Source of the DNA: Acidicapsa dinghuensis | GTDB taxonomy: Bacteria; Acidobacteriota; Terriglobia; Terriglobales; Acidobacteriaceae | Direction of reading: 5' to 3' | Length of the DNA stretch: 64,000 nucleotides | Assembly (NCBI RefSeq): GCF_025685685.1 | Contig: NZ_JAGSYH010000005.1 | Span: 682,001 to 746,000, forward strand | Part shown: positions 52,412 through 60,989 of the stretch, piece after piece | How positions within the stretch are numbered: the first letter of the stretch is position 1 | How the letters are laid out: each line of letters starts with the position of its first letter | Made by a program: the position numbers and the translations under genes | The notes under the pieces: generated by a model | The model's database searches: none | What the model saw: only the letters and a program-made list of their open reading frames with translations | What the model was told of the DNA's origin: nothing

Positions 52412-54769
52412 CTAAGCGACAACGACCTCAGGCCCACGCGCCCGCTTCTCCCCTTGTATCCGTATCGAAACATGCACCAGCCCCAGCGCTGCCGGAGTCA
52501 CCCCCGGAATCCGGCTGGCCTGCCCAATCGTTTCCGGCCTAACCCGCCCCAGCTTCTCCTGCATCTCCCGCGATAACCCACTGATCACCGAGTAATCCAG
52601 CCACTCCGGAATCCGCACACCCTCCGCAGCTTTCAGCTTCTCAATCGCCTTCTTCTGCTGCTCCAGATACCCGGCAAACTTGATCTCCGTCTCGACAGCC
52701 TTAGCCTCATTCCGCGCAACAGACCGAGCCACAGCATCCTCTGTCTTCAATATCGAATCTGGGTGCCCTATATCTGGATGACGTTCTTTGTCGTCCAGAT
52801 GTGAGAGCGATGTTCGATGTTGAAGCGAAATCAGCGCATAATCCACTAGCAAAGGATCGCTCCTCAATTCATTCACCAGCGCCGGTAGCACCCGATCAAT
52901 CGTCACCTCAGGCCGCTTCAAAAGCACCGCCCAGGTAGCACCCGGATTCGCCTTCACTAACTCCACCAGCGATACCGGGTGCCCCATCCTTTCGGCGCTT
53001 TCTGCCGAAAGGGTGGGTACCACTAATCCCCCGTCCTCAGTGGCCTGATCTCTGATCTTTGATCCCTGCCCCCCGTTGGCTGGTCCCTGGTCCCTGCTGG
53101 GGTGGTTGATCCCTGGTCCCTCAATCGCATTCGCCTTCTTCGTCTTAAGCAGCTTCTCCAGCGCCGCCATCCGCTCCTGCTTGCGCTCATAAGCAGCCCA
53201 AGTCGCATCATCCACCAGCCCCAGCTTCCGGCCATAAGCCGTCAACCGGCGATCCGCATTATCAATCCGCAAATGCAGCCGAAACTCCGCCCGTGAAGTA
53301 AACATCCGGTACGGCTCGTTCGTCCCCTTCGAGATCAAGTCATCAATCAATATCCCCGTATACCCCTCAGTCCGGTCCAGCGTAAACGGAGCCTCGCCCT
53401 TCACCCACAGCGCCGCATTGATCCCGGCCATCAGCCCCTGACAAGCCGCCTCTTCATAGCCGCTCGTCCCATTGATCTGCCCCGCCAGATACAGCCCCTC
53501 CATGCACTTCACCTTCAGCGCACGATCCAGCTCCGTAGCATCCACCGCGTCATACTCAATCGCATAACCCGGCCGCAGCATCTCCGCATCTTCCAGTCCC
53601 GGAATCGACCGCACAATCTCTGCTTGCACTTCCATCGGCAGCGAAGTCGACATCCCGTTCACATACACCTCATGCGTGTTCAGCCCCTCCGGCTCCAGAA
53701 AGAACTGGTGCTGCGTCTTATCCGGAAACTTCACAATCTTGTCTTCAATCGACGGACAATACCGCGGTCCCACGCCCTCAATCTGCCCCGAATACATCGC
53801 CGACCGCCCCACATTCTCGCGAATAATCTCCAGCGTCCGTGGCGTCGTGTAAGCAATATGGCAGCTCACCTGCGGCTGCACAATCTTCGTCGTCCTGAAA
53901 CTGAACGGCGTCGGATCAGCATCCCCCGGCTGCTCCGCAAAAGCCTCCCACCGTATCGTCCTTCCATCCAGCCGCGGAGGCGTCCCAGTCTTCAACCGGC
54001 AAGTCCGCAACCCCAGCCGCCGCAGCGCCTCACCCAAAAGCACTGAAGCAGGCTCCCCACTCCGCCCGGCCGGATACCGCTCCTCCCCGCAATGAATTAA
54101 CCCATTCAAAAACGTGCCAGTAGTGATGACAGTAGCCCGAGCCATCAACCGCCGCCCATCTCTAAGCTTCAACCCCAGCACCTTTCGAATTCGCTTTTGT
54201 TCGCTGGTCCCTGATCCCTGGTCCCTGGTCCCTGCTTCACCGGTCCCTGGTCCCTCGACCGAATCCGCCGGGTGCCCCATCCTTTCGGCGTTCTGTGCCG
54301 AAAGGGTGGGTACCACCAATCTCGCGTCCTCAGCCACCCGACCTCTGATCTCTGACCCCTGATCTCTACCCACCTCTTCCAGCACCAGATCAGTCACTTC
54401 CGCCTGCTTGATATGCAGATTCCGCTGCCCCTCCAGCACCTCGCGCATCTTCACCCGGTACTGCGCCTTATCGCACTGCGCCCTCGGACTCCAAACCGCA
54501 GGCCCCCGCGAAGTATTCAGCAGCCGAAACTGAATCCCCACCGCATCCGCCACCACACCCATCACGCCACCCAGCGCATCCACCTCGCGCACCAGGTGCC
54601 CCTTGGCAATGCCGCCAATAGCGGGGTTGCAAGACATCTGCGCAATCAGATCCAGATTCATGGTGATCAGGGCAGTCTTCAACCCCATGCGCGCCGCCGC
54701 CATAGCAGCCTCGCACCCGGCATGCCCCGCCCCAACAACAGCCACATCAAACTCTTCCGTAAAACCCAT
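52412..54769 (-). CDS. mnmG: tRNA uridine-5-carboxymethylaminomethyl modification enzyme MnmG, with in-frame insertions
   Basis: FAD enzyme that with MnmE modifies U34 of tRNAs. The FAD site [45 protein letters not shown] [28 protein letters not shown] and [18 protein letters not shown] are all intact. From ATG 54769 it has 785 aa, against 629 in E. coli. The excess comes from three in-frame segments at about residues 134-194, 549-600 and 656-672 that carry repeat DNA; two share LVVPTLSA and AERMGHP. They fall in variable parts, so activity is likely kept. An upstream start at 54841 is less likely. Confidence 0.93.
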   Translation of the reverse strand: MGFTEEFDVAVVGAGHAGCEAAMAAARMGLKTALITMNLDLIAQMSCNPAIGGIAKGHLVREVDALGGVMGVVADAVGIQFRLLNTSRGPAVWSPRAQCDKAQYRVKMREVLEGQRNLHIKQAEVTDLVLEEVGRDQGSEIRGRVAEDARLVVPTLSAQNAERMGHPADSVEGPGTGEAGTRDQGSGTSEQKRIRKVLGLKLRDGRRLMARATVITTGTFLNGLIHCGEERYPAGRSGEPASVLLGEALRRLGLRTCRLKTGTPPRLDGRTIRWEAFAEQPGDADPTPFSFRTTKIVQPQVSCHIAYTTPRTLEIIRENVGRSAMYSGQIEGVGPRYCPSIEDKIVKFPDKTQHQFFLEPEGLNTHEVYVNGMSTSLPMEVQAEIVRSIPGLEDAEMLRPGYAIEYDAVDATELDRALKVKCMEGLYLAGQINGTSGYEEAACQGLMAGINAALWVKGEAPFTLDRTEGYTGILIDDLISKGTNEPYRMFTSRAEFRLHLRIDNADRRLTAYGRKLGLVDDATWAAYERKQERMAALEKLLKTKKANAIEGPGINHPSRDQGPANGGQGSKIRDQATEDGGLVVPTLSAESAERMGHPVSLVELVKANPGATWAVLLKRPEVTIDRVLPALVNELRSDPLLVDYALISLQHRTSLSHLDDKERHPDIGHPDSILKTEDAVARSVARNEAKAVETEIKFAGYLEQQKKAIEKLKAAEGVRIPEWLDYSVISGLSREMQEKLGRVRPETIGQASRIPGVTPAALGLVHVSIRIQGEKRARGPEVVVA
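52761..52805. repeat. Palindromic element in mnmG, insertion 3
   Basis: Begins GGGTGCCC and contains arms ATCTGGA and TCCAGAT around a loop, then GTGAG. It encodes the [14 protein letters not shown] region of the protein, in frame. It shares the left end GGGTGCCC with the other two mnmG elements but has different arms and an imperfect right end. Confidence 0.6.
52970..53125. repeat. Palindromic element plus heptamer repeats in mnmG, insertion 2
   Basis: Core 52978-53022: GGGTGCCCCATCCTTTCGGC then GCCGAAAGGGTGGGTACC, an inverted repeat. Beyond it, GGCCTGATCTCTGATC and repeated GGTCCCT/GATCCCT heptamers run to about 53122. About 100 bp match insertion 1 in sequence, orientation and frame. The reverse strand encodes [17 protein letters not shown]. 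Confidence 0.8.
54188..54370. repeat. Palindromic element plus heptamer repeats in mnmG, insertion 1
   Basis: Core 54270-54313: GGTGCCCCATCCTTTCGGCG then GCCGAAAGGGTGGGTACC. The left side holds GGTCCCT/GATCCCT heptamer repeats (about 54206-54255), the right side CTCTGATCTCTGACCCCTGA. The encoded segment, [17 protein letters not shown], is almost identical to that of insertion 2. Confidence 0.8.
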
Positions 54770-54847
54770 ATATACCCATTCTACGGATTTCCAAATTTTG
54801 TCGCATTTGCTATTGGGCTGCGCCAACACCCCTGACAGCATAAAGCG

Positions 54848-55006
54848 ATGTCGACCTACTACAAGCCGACAGTGAGGAACGGCAAGCGTGTGATATATCG
54901 CTCCATCGATCCCGAAGAGCAGAAAAATGCGCTCTCCAGGTCGATCGTCCCATTCCTGATCTTTGCGCTCGTGGCGCTCTTACTTCAGTTGCTTCCCTGC
55001 AAATAA
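54848..55006 (+). CDS. Small single-span membrane protein, 52 aa
   Basis: ATG 54848 to TAA 55004-55006, too short for usual gene length limits. A basic N-terminus ([16 protein letters not shown]) is followed by [10 protein letters not shown] and one membrane segment ([16 protein letters not shown]), ending CK. It is divergent from mnmG, 78 bp apart. The RBS is weak. The clean hydrophobic helix with flanking charges makes a real gene plausible, but no homologue is recalled. Confidence 0.45.
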   Translation: MSTYYKPTVRNGKRVIYRSIDPEEQKNALSRSIVPFLIFALVALLLQLLPCK

Positions 55007-55198
55007 GGTTTGGCCACACAGTGAACTTGCCGGCAACCGAGACAAAGCCCCGAGCGATCGTGCTCTTATACAACGATGTTTTGCCAAGATGCCAACGTAC
55101 GGACAACCATTGTGCATCGTCTATTACTGACTACATATCGCCGGATAGGACGCTCCCCAAGCTCCAAAGCTCCACCAGATTGAGATTCCCCTTCAAGT

Positions 55199-55235
55199 TG
55201 TTATCCAGAGCGCAGCGAAGGATCTGCTTCTCCAT
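55199..55235. repeat. GTCATCCTGAG-type dispersed repeat, copy 3 (diverged)
   Basis: GTTATCCAGAGCGCAGCGAA then GGATCTGCTTCTCC, a diverged version of the copies at 28744 and 52268. The rest of the 55007-55325 gap shows no gene that I can support. Confidence 0.5.
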
Positions 55236-55325
55236 AGCAAAGCGTCAAGTCCCGCGCCGCTCACTGCCCCAAAGACCAGCATCACACATCCCCCTCACAC
55301 TGCTCCCGTATGCAACAATCCCAAA

Positions 55326-56135
55326 ATGCACCGCAGCGCGCTCATCCTTCTTCTCACCGCATCGCTAGCCTCAGCCCATGCCCCCGAAACCCCCAGGTCC
55401 TACGACTGCTACCGCGCCCCGCACCCCATCAAGATCGACGGCAAGCTTGACGACCCCGCATGGCGTCGCGCCTCCTGGACCACCGATTTCGTCGATATCC
55501 GTGGAGACGCAGGCCCCACTCCCCGCTTCCGCACCCGCGCCAAGCTCCTCTGGGATGACACCTACCTCTATATCGCCGCCGAGCTTCAGGAGCCCGACGT
55601 CAAAGCCACCATCACCCAGCACGACGCCGTCATCTACCACGACAACGATTTCGAGCTCTTCCTCAAGCCCCCCGCCGAAGTTGACACTCCCGACGGCTCA
55701 AAACAGCCAGCCACCGGCTACTTCGAATTCGAAATCAACGCACTTAACACCAGTTGGGATCTCTACCTCGACAAGCCCTATCGCCTGGGCGGTCACGCCG
55801 ACTCAAGCTGGAACATCCCCGGCCTGAAAACCGCCGTAGCCGTGCAGGGCACACTCAACAACCCCTCCGACACTGACCACGGCTGGACCGTCGAAATCGC
55901 CATCCCCTTCGCCGCCTTCGCCAGCCGCCTGCCCGTCACCGCACCCCACGCAGGCGATCAATGGCGCGCCAACTTCAGCCGTGTCGAGTGGCCCAAAGGC
56001 GTCGATGGCCACAACCCCGCGAACAACAAACCCGGCGTCCACACCGAAGACAACTGGGTCTGGACCCCGCAAGGCGAAATCAACATGCACATCCCCGAAC
56101 ACTGGGGCTATCTAAACTTCCGCAACCAACCCTGA
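55326..56135 (+). CDS. Secreted carbohydrate-binding CBM9-like protein, 269 aa
   Basis: A short signal peptide (SALILLLTASLASAHA) is followed by a DOMON/CBM9-like domain starting IKIDGKLDDPAWRRASWTTDF, with RAKLLWDDTYLYIAAELQEPDV, VIYHDNDFELFLKP, YFEFEINALNTSWDLYLDKP and WTVEIAIPFAAF. This order is typical of CBM9-type folds that bind sugar ends or haem. There is no catalytic module, so it may be a binding protein or part of a larger system. It is rightward, convergent with the peroxidase gene at 56143 (7-bp gap). Confidence 0.8.
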   Translation: MHRSALILLLTASLASAHAPETPRSYDCYRAPHPIKIDGKLDDPAWRRASWTTDFVDIRGDAGPTPRFRTRAKLLWDDTYLYIAAELQEPDVKATITQHDAVIYHDNDFELFLKPPAEVDTPDGSKQPATGYFEFEINALNTSWDLYLDKPYRLGGHADSSWNIPGLKTAVAVQGTLNNPSDTDHGWTVEIAIPFAAFASRLPVTAPHAGDQWRANFSRVEWPKGVDGHNPANNKPGVHTEDNWVWTPQGEINMHIPEHWGYLNFRNQP

Positions 56136-56142
56136 GCCGGCA

Positions 56143-57501
56143 TCATGGCCTGTAGCCATCGGTCAGCGTATTCAAAAAAGCCACAATATCTTTGATCTCC
56201 TGCTCATCAAGAGCAGGCTTTTCGCCGCGATGTCGATTAAAGGGCGCATCCTTGACGTCGACAGCAGCCCGGTGGCCCGGCGGCAGATCATCATACATCG
56301 CCACAGTACCATCCGCTCTGCGCGGGTACCATCTCTCCGGTCGCGTCTCCCGCTCCACATAGAATCGAACCGCATCCTCCAGCGAATGCACCGCGCCGTT
56401 GTGAAAGAAAACTCGCCGCGTCGCCACGTTGCGCAGCGTGGGCGTCTTGAACAGTCCGCAATAGCTCAGGTTGGTAACATCCTTGCGCAGCGGACCGCAC
56501 AGGCCTTCATCGAAGTACGCCGGATCGCGATTGACCGCGAGATGCCTGTTGCGCGGCACCGCCAGCGCTTCGAACTCATAGTCCGTGAATGCAGGCGCAG
56601 CGCGGTTTTTCGTCGGCTTGTCCAGATGGCACATCGCGCAATTGCCCTTGTTTGGATCGTCAAACAATTGCAAACCACGCAACTCCTGCGCCGTGAGTTG
56701 CACACGGCCAGCCAGATAGTAGTCGAATTTGCTGTTATACGCATGGAAACTGCGGTCCTCCGTCATGAACCGCGCCAGCGCAAGATACATGTCGGCTAAG
56801 CCGGCCTTCGGCGACCCAAGCGCATCGGCGTCGAAGACAGCAGTGAATTCATTGGCGTACGGCGCGGCCTTGAGTTTAGCCAGCAATGCCGCGGCGTCTC
56901 TGTTGGCCATCTCCCTTGGGTCCAGTAGCGGACCGCTTGGCTGATCGGCTAGGGTCGCCGCGCGGCCATCCCAATCCATGCCGCCCTCAGGAACAACCGG
57001 TTCGCCATGCAAAGGATTCAGATAGTTTCCCGGCGTGATCCTGACACTCGCCAACGAAGCAGAAAGTCTGGAGGCTTTGGCCACAACATGTTCGTCAGGA
57101 TCGGAAGCGCTATCCAGACGGACCCTGAATCGCGGCGTACGCTCCAGATACGTGAGGGTCGGCACCGCGCGAATACCCTGCAGGCGCAGCTCGCTTCCGC
57201 CCAATTGTGCCGGCAGCCCATTGGCCGGCGCATAAGCATGTGCCGGGTCGTGGCAGGTAGAGCACGACATTTTGCCGGAACCGGACAGGCTCGGGTCGAA
57301 AAACATCTTCTCGCCCAGCCGCGCCATCGCGCTCAAAGGCACCGCCGGAGCATCCAGCCGCGCCCCTGCCGCCTGTTCAACGGCCGTAGTGTTAGAAGAT
57401 TTCCCTCTCTGTGCCGCATTGGACGTTCCCTGCATGGGCGTTTGGCTCGACCAGCAGGCTACGGTAATCACAATCGCAGCAAGCAGCGGAATCAGTCGCA
57501 T
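56143..57501 (-). CDS. Di-haem cytochrome c peroxidase (CcpA/MauG family)
   Basis: Periplasmic enzyme that reduces hydrogen peroxide with electrons from cytochrome c, or a MauG-like oxidase. Two haem-binding motifs are visible: CSTCH at residues 80-84 and CAMCH at 288-292. Typical segments RLGEKMFFDPSLSG, PEGGMDWDGRA and FKTPTLRNVATRRVFFHNGAV are present. An N-terminal hydrophobic segment with Cys16 (VITVACWSS) could be a lipobox. It is 452 aa, slightly long. Confidence 0.85.
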   Translation of the reverse strand: MRLIPLLAAIVITVACWSSQTPMQGTSNAAQRGKSSNTTAVEQAAGARLDAPAVPLSAMARLGEKMFFDPSLSGSGKMSCSTCHDPAHAYAPANGLPAQLGGSELRLQGIRAVPTLTYLERTPRFRVRLDSASDPDEHVVAKASRLSASLASVRITPGNYLNPLHGEPVVPEGGMDWDGRAATLADQPSGPLLDPREMANRDAAALLAKLKAAPYANEFTAVFDADALGSPKAGLADMYLALARFMTEDRSFHAYNSKFDYYLAGRVQLTAQELRGLQLFDDPNKGNCAMCHLDKPTKNRAAPAFTDYEFEALAVPRNRHLAVNRDPAYFDEGLCGPLRKDVTNLSYCGLFKTPTLRNVATRRVFFHNGAVHSLEDAVRFYVERETRPERWYPRRADGTVAMYDDLPPGHRAAVDVKDAPFNRHRGEKPALDEQEIKDIVAFLNTLTDGYRP

Positions 57502-57703
57502 GACTTACTCAATCCTCACGCCGGTAAACGCCAGCTCAGCAGCGAAAACGCCGACACGAGAAGTGAGGATATCGCGCCTCTATTACATTTCAGATAAAAA
57601 CGAGGTTTAGAGAAGAGTCAGAACCGAACGGATCAAGCTCATCCGATGTTTAGATCATGAAGAAACTGTTCTTCACCGCTTTTTCAGGACTACAGCCGGG
57701 TGT

Positions 57704-57880
57704 GGGTGCCTGATATCTCGAAGAGATGTGGGACCAAATTCGCGCAAAGCGCAAAACGGAAAGATCAGAGACACTCGTGCTCCCCCTAAGGGCAGGGCAC
57801 CATCAACAGGTAGGCCGGGGATTTATCCCCGGCACAAAGCCAACTCCAACATCGGGGCTTCAGCCCCTGAGGCGAGCTTT
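57704..57880. repeat. Composite hairpin repeat, copy D
   Basis: Order of parts: ATCTC-GAA-GAGAT hairpin after GGGTGCC (57704-57735), TTCGCGCAAAGCGCAAAA, GGCAGGGCACC, a 9-bp stem GCCGGGGAT/ATCCCCGGC (57814-57833) and GGGGCT/AGCCCC (57854-57867), then GAGGCGAGCTTT. The same order recurs at 59104. The remainder of the 57502-57954 gap holds nothing I can support. Confidence 0.7.
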
Positions 57881-57954
57881 GATCTTGATCAGCGGGTACT
57901 TGTACGCGAGTGTATCTTTCACCTCAGGCCATCCATTTCGCTGCTATCCCGAAT

Positions 57955-59007
57955 TCACTTCCCAGCATAATCACCCAGCAACCCCAACCCCACCAGGCTC
58001 TCAGCCGTAGCCACCACCGCCTCCTCATTCGATCGCGGTTTCCAACCCAGCACGCGCTCCGCCTTGGCATGACTCATCTGCTTCACCTTACCCAGCTCCG
58101 GCAATATCAGCTTCGCGGCCTCGTCCCGCAGCGCCACCAGCCGCACCATCCAGTTCGGAATCACCCGCCTCGGTACGCGCTTCGCTGCCTCACCCAGCCT
58201 CTCGCGCAATGCACGCGCCATCCGCACCATCGGCCACGCCTCACCGGCAACCGCCAGAAACCGCTCTCCATTCGCCTCCGCGGCAGTCATCGCCCGCAGA
58301 TGCAGATCGGCCACATCCCGTACATCCACTATCCCAAACCACAGCTTCGGACATCCCGGCAATTGCCCCATCATCAGCCGCTGCACCAGCAGAATGGATG
58401 CCGAATAATCCGGTCCCAGCACCGGCCCAAACACCGCCACCGGATTCACCACAGCCATCTCCAGCTCTCCGCCCTCGCGTCTCCACCAGTCCCACGCCGC
58501 CATTTCCGCCACGGTCTTCGATTTCGGATAAGCAGCCAGCCCCTGAGAATTCGGATCCGTCCAATCCGTCTCATCAAACGGCTTCGTGCGTGGCTTATGT
58601 CCATACCCGATCGCCGCAAACGAAGAAGTCACCACCACCCGCTTCACCCCAGCACCGCGCGCCGCTCTCAACACCCGCAGCGTCCCCTCCCGTGCCGGCA
58701 CAATCAGCTCATCCTCATGCTTCGGCGCATGCGGAGGCAGCGGCGAAGCCACATGCAGCACATACTCGCATCCCGCCACAGCCTCGGCCCATCCCGCATC
58801 CTTCTCCAGATCCGCCTCAAAAAACCTCAGCCGTGCCCCCGGTCCCGACAGCAGATTCGCGCCACCCGCCTTCAACATTGCCTTCACATCGGTCTCGCGC
58901 TTCCGGCTCCGCACCGTAGTCCGCACGTCATGCCCCGCTTCCAGCAATTGCAGAATGCAGTGCGCTCCAATAAACCCTGATCCACCCGTCACCAGAACAG
59001 AACTCAT
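57955..59007 (-). CDS. Extended short-chain dehydrogenase (NAD-dependent epimerase/dihydroflavonol-reductase-like)
   Basis: Starts at ATG 59007 (MSSVLVTGG). The Rossmann fold begins VLVTGGSGFIGAHCILQLLEAGH, with the active-site YPKSK (Tyr-x-x-x-Lys) and VVVTSSFAAIGY supplying the Ser. C-terminally it is like dihydroflavonol-4-reductases (about 350 aa). It is leftward and downstream of the TetR gene at 59359-59916, with which it shares an operator-like sequence. The substrate is unknown. Confidence 0.85.
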   Translation of the reverse strand: MSSVLVTGGSGFIGAHCILQLLEAGHDVRTTVRSRKRETDVKAMLKAGGANLLSGPGARLRFFEADLEKDAGWAEAVAGCEYVLHVASPLPPHAPKHEDELIVPAREGTLRVLRAARGAGVKRVVVTSSFAAIGYGHKPRTKPFDETDWTDPNSQGLAAYPKSKTVAEMAAWDWWRREGGELEMAVVNPVAVFGPVLGPDYSASILLVQRLMMGQLPGCPKLWFGIVDVRDVADLHLRAMTAAEANGERFLAVAGEAWPMVRMARALRERLGEAAKRVPRRVIPNWMVRLVALRDEAAKLILPELGKVKQMSHAKAERVLGWKPRSNEEAVVATAESLVGLGLLGDYAGK

Positions 59008-59045
59008 ACCATCTCTCGTCTTCAAAAAATTCGTCCAACAACAGA

Positions 59046-59066
59046 ATAGATCGAACGTTCATTCTA
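59046..59066. promoter_or_regulatory. Operator-like site upstream of the SDR gene
   Basis: ATAGATCGAACGTTCATTCTA, with the palindromic core GAACGTTC. The half ACGTTCATTCTA matches the site upstream of the TetR gene (59965-59981) at 11 of 12 bases, suggesting that the TetR protein binds both. Confidence 0.5.
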
Positions 59067-59103
59067 GTCGATGCAAAAAATAAACACGCCACAACTCCTG
59101 GCG

Positions 59104-59268
59104 GGGTGCACATATCTCGAAGAGATGTGGGCACCACATTCGCGCAAAGCGCGAACCATGCTCACAAACCCGCGAGAGGGCAGGTCACCCAAAAAGGTAG
59201 GCCGGGGATTTATCCCCGGCACAAAGTCAATGACATCTTGGGGGCTTTAGCCCCTGAGGCGAGCTTTT
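59104..59268. repeat. Composite hairpin repeat, copy E
   Basis: Same plan as the copy at 57704: ATCTC-GAA-GAGAT hairpin with GGTGC and GTGGGCACC flanks (59104-59135), TTCGCGC-AAA-GCGCGAA, GCCGGGGAT/ATCCCCGGC (59201-59220), GGGGCT/AGCCCC (59241-59254), GAGGCGAGCTTTT. The rest of the 59026-59358 gap shows no gene. Confidence 0.75.
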
Positions 59269-59358
59269 CAACTCTTGTGCGCGGTTTAAGGGTTGGCGGA
59301 CCTGGCCTATGCGAAAGCAAAAACTGCTTTGCAGGGAAGCGCATAGCCAATTCCAGAT

Positions 59359-59916
59359 TTACCCCACCGCGATAGCCTCCCACACCGTCTCCGCCACGCG
59401 GCGTACCGTCTCTGCGGAAAATCCTTTATCCGCCTTAGCCAGGCTCTGCACCAGCCCCTGCGTCAGCGCGTCAATCGCCTCCTGCGGCAGATCCTTCAAC
59501 ACCCCACCCTTCTTCTTCGGCCGAAACCACCACAACACCTTCGCCGCATTCGGATCTTCCATCCACGCCGTCCCATCTCCGCAAAACGGCGAGTTGACAT
59601 ACTGATCCATGAATCGCACCTCACGCCGGTGCATGCGATAAAACCGGTAGCTGTTCTGCGCCAGTTGCAAAAATGCCTCGCGCGGCTTCATGTCCTGCGA
59701 ATAGCCCTTCAGCAACACCTCATGCTTCACTGCCTTCACGCGCTCATACACCGCGCGAATCAGCTCATCCTTGCTCGGAAAATAGTGATAGATCACCCCC
59801 GCGCTCGCTCCCGACCGCTTCGCCAGCACAGACATCGGCGCATCGTGAAACCCCCGCTCCACGATCAGGTCCAGCATCGCCTCAAGAATCGCTTCTCGCT
59901 TGTCGCTCGTTTCCAT
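59359..59916 (-). CDS. TetR family transcriptional regulator
   Basis: Starts at ATG 59916 (METSDKREAI), as an in-frame upstream start at 59958 adds a non-conserved stretch. The helix-turn-helix is complete: ILEAMLDLIVERGFHDAPMSV and LAKRSGASAGVIYHYFPSKDEL. The C-terminal ligand domain is helical. It lies 352 bp upstream of the SDR gene in the same direction; both promoters share an operator-like site, so it probably controls the SDR gene and itself. Confidence 0.88.
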   Translation of the reverse strand: METSDKREAILEAMLDLIVERGFHDAPMSVLAKRSGASAGVIYHYFPSKDELIRAVYERVKAVKHEVLLKGYSQDMKPREAFLQLAQNSYRFYRMHRREVRFMDQYVNSPFCGDGTAWMEDPNAAKVLWWFRPKKKGGVLKDLPQEAIDALTQGLVQSLAKADKGFSAETVRRVAETVWEAIAVG

Positions 59917-59962
59917 TCGCACGTCGCCGGCAAAGTCAGCCGCGCCCGCTCCCAGCATGACA

Positions 59963-59982
59963 ATATAGAACGATCATTCTAC
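59963..59982. promoter_or_regulatory. Operator-like site upstream of the TetR gene
   Basis: ATATAGAACGATCATTCTA, a near-palindrome TAGAACGATCATTCTA with one mismatch pair. The ACGNTCATTCTA half is shared with the site at 59046. Confidence 0.5.
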
Positions 59983-59996
59983 CAGCAGCCCGCCGC

Positions 59997-60779
59997 TCAT
60001 TTCGTCCCGATCGGTGCCGATGCCATAGCTGTCTTTGCACGCGCGAGCTTCTCCTGTGCCCGATTCACCCGGCACACCTCCGGCACATTCGCCATCTGCT
60101 TGCGAAACACCTGATAGCTCGCCGTCCCCGGCTGCAGCGTCGACCAGTAGCTCAATCGGCTCAGCAGCGGCCTGTGCAGCACAAACAACTGGTTATCCAG
60201 AATCCTGATCCCGCACGTCAGATTGTTCTCCGGCTGCAGAATCGTCTTCTCCGGATCATGCTCTCTCAGCTTTCGATCCGCGTCCCAGTCAAAATCGCAT
60301 CCATACCGGTCCGCATCCATGTACGTCAGTTGCAGCAATCCCTCGCTTCGCACCATCCGCTTGGTTACGCTGTCCACCACAGCCACTTCCGGCTCAGTAT
60401 GGCGAACATTCGTAGTCGGCTTCAGCCCTGCCTCCGCGCCCGCCAGCGCCTGAAAGAAATACGCCCAGAACGCCCGCCGGTCCGCTTCGCTCAACTCCCC
60501 AAATCGCGGACAATACGGCCGTACGTCGCGCGCCGCTCTCCGCGACCACACCATCTCCTTCGGCAGAGATTTTTCGACAATCAAATCCCACGCCGGATCC
60601 CAGCTCTCCTCACCCAGCTCAACTTTTTCTTCAGCAATCGGGGTCGCCGGAGCCGGCTTAACCTTCAGCTGCGCTACAACCACCACATGCCGCTGCGGAG
60701 CCGCCGGTTTGCTGCGGCATCCTGTCAACCAGCACAGCGCGGCGCAGGCCATCAACACCTTGCTCGCGAACTCTCTCAT
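59997..60779 (-). CDS. Lipoprotein with lysozyme-like (transglycosylase) fold, 260 aa
   Basis: Signal with lipobox LTGC (Cys21). The sequence then carries SLT/lysozyme-like landmarks: an Ala/Glu segment QALAGAEAGLKP, SEGLLQLTYMDADRYGC and PENNLTCGIRILDNQLFV. The catalytic Glu may be that of AEAGLKP, but I am not sure. This would fit a peptidoglycan-cleaving outer-membrane lipoprotein. It is leftward, just upstream of the TetR gene (end 59916). Confidence 0.6.
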   Translation of the reverse strand: MREFASKVLMACAALCWLTGCRSKPAAPQRHVVVVAQLKVKPAPATPIAEEKVELGEESWDPAWDLIVEKSLPKEMVWSRRAARDVRPYCPRFGELSEADRRAFWAYFFQALAGAEAGLKPTTNVRHTEPEVAVVDSVTKRMVRSEGLLQLTYMDADRYGCDFDWDADRKLREHDPEKTILQPENNLTCGIRILDNQLFVLHRPLLSRLSYWSTLQPGTASYQVFRKQMANVPEVCRVNRAQEKLARAKTAMASAPIGTK

Positions 60780-60989
60780 CTCGCACCATCAGGGCATCAG
60801 ATGCGAGCGGTTTTCCCCGCGAAATCCCCCAATGTGCAAGACACAACAGCAGTCCCAAATCAGAACCAAAACCTTCGCTCCCACCCCGCAAAACTGTCTA
60901 ATTTGCAGCAGGTTCGCCGCCAAAGCCGTCTTCCGTCAACTACCCTCAAATCCACGAAACGATCAGCCCTCTTGTGCAACAATCCCACC

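Noticed and set aside
52970..54370. Inteins in MnmG
   Set aside because: The inserted segments are 17-61 residues, far shorter than inteins, and have no splice-junction Cys/Ser or closing His-Asn. They match repeat DNA instead.
57728..57970. Open frame sharing GRPGIYPRHK with another at 59106
   Set aside because: Both frames lie wholly within the composite hairpin repeats and their similarity is that of the repeat DNA, not of a protein family.
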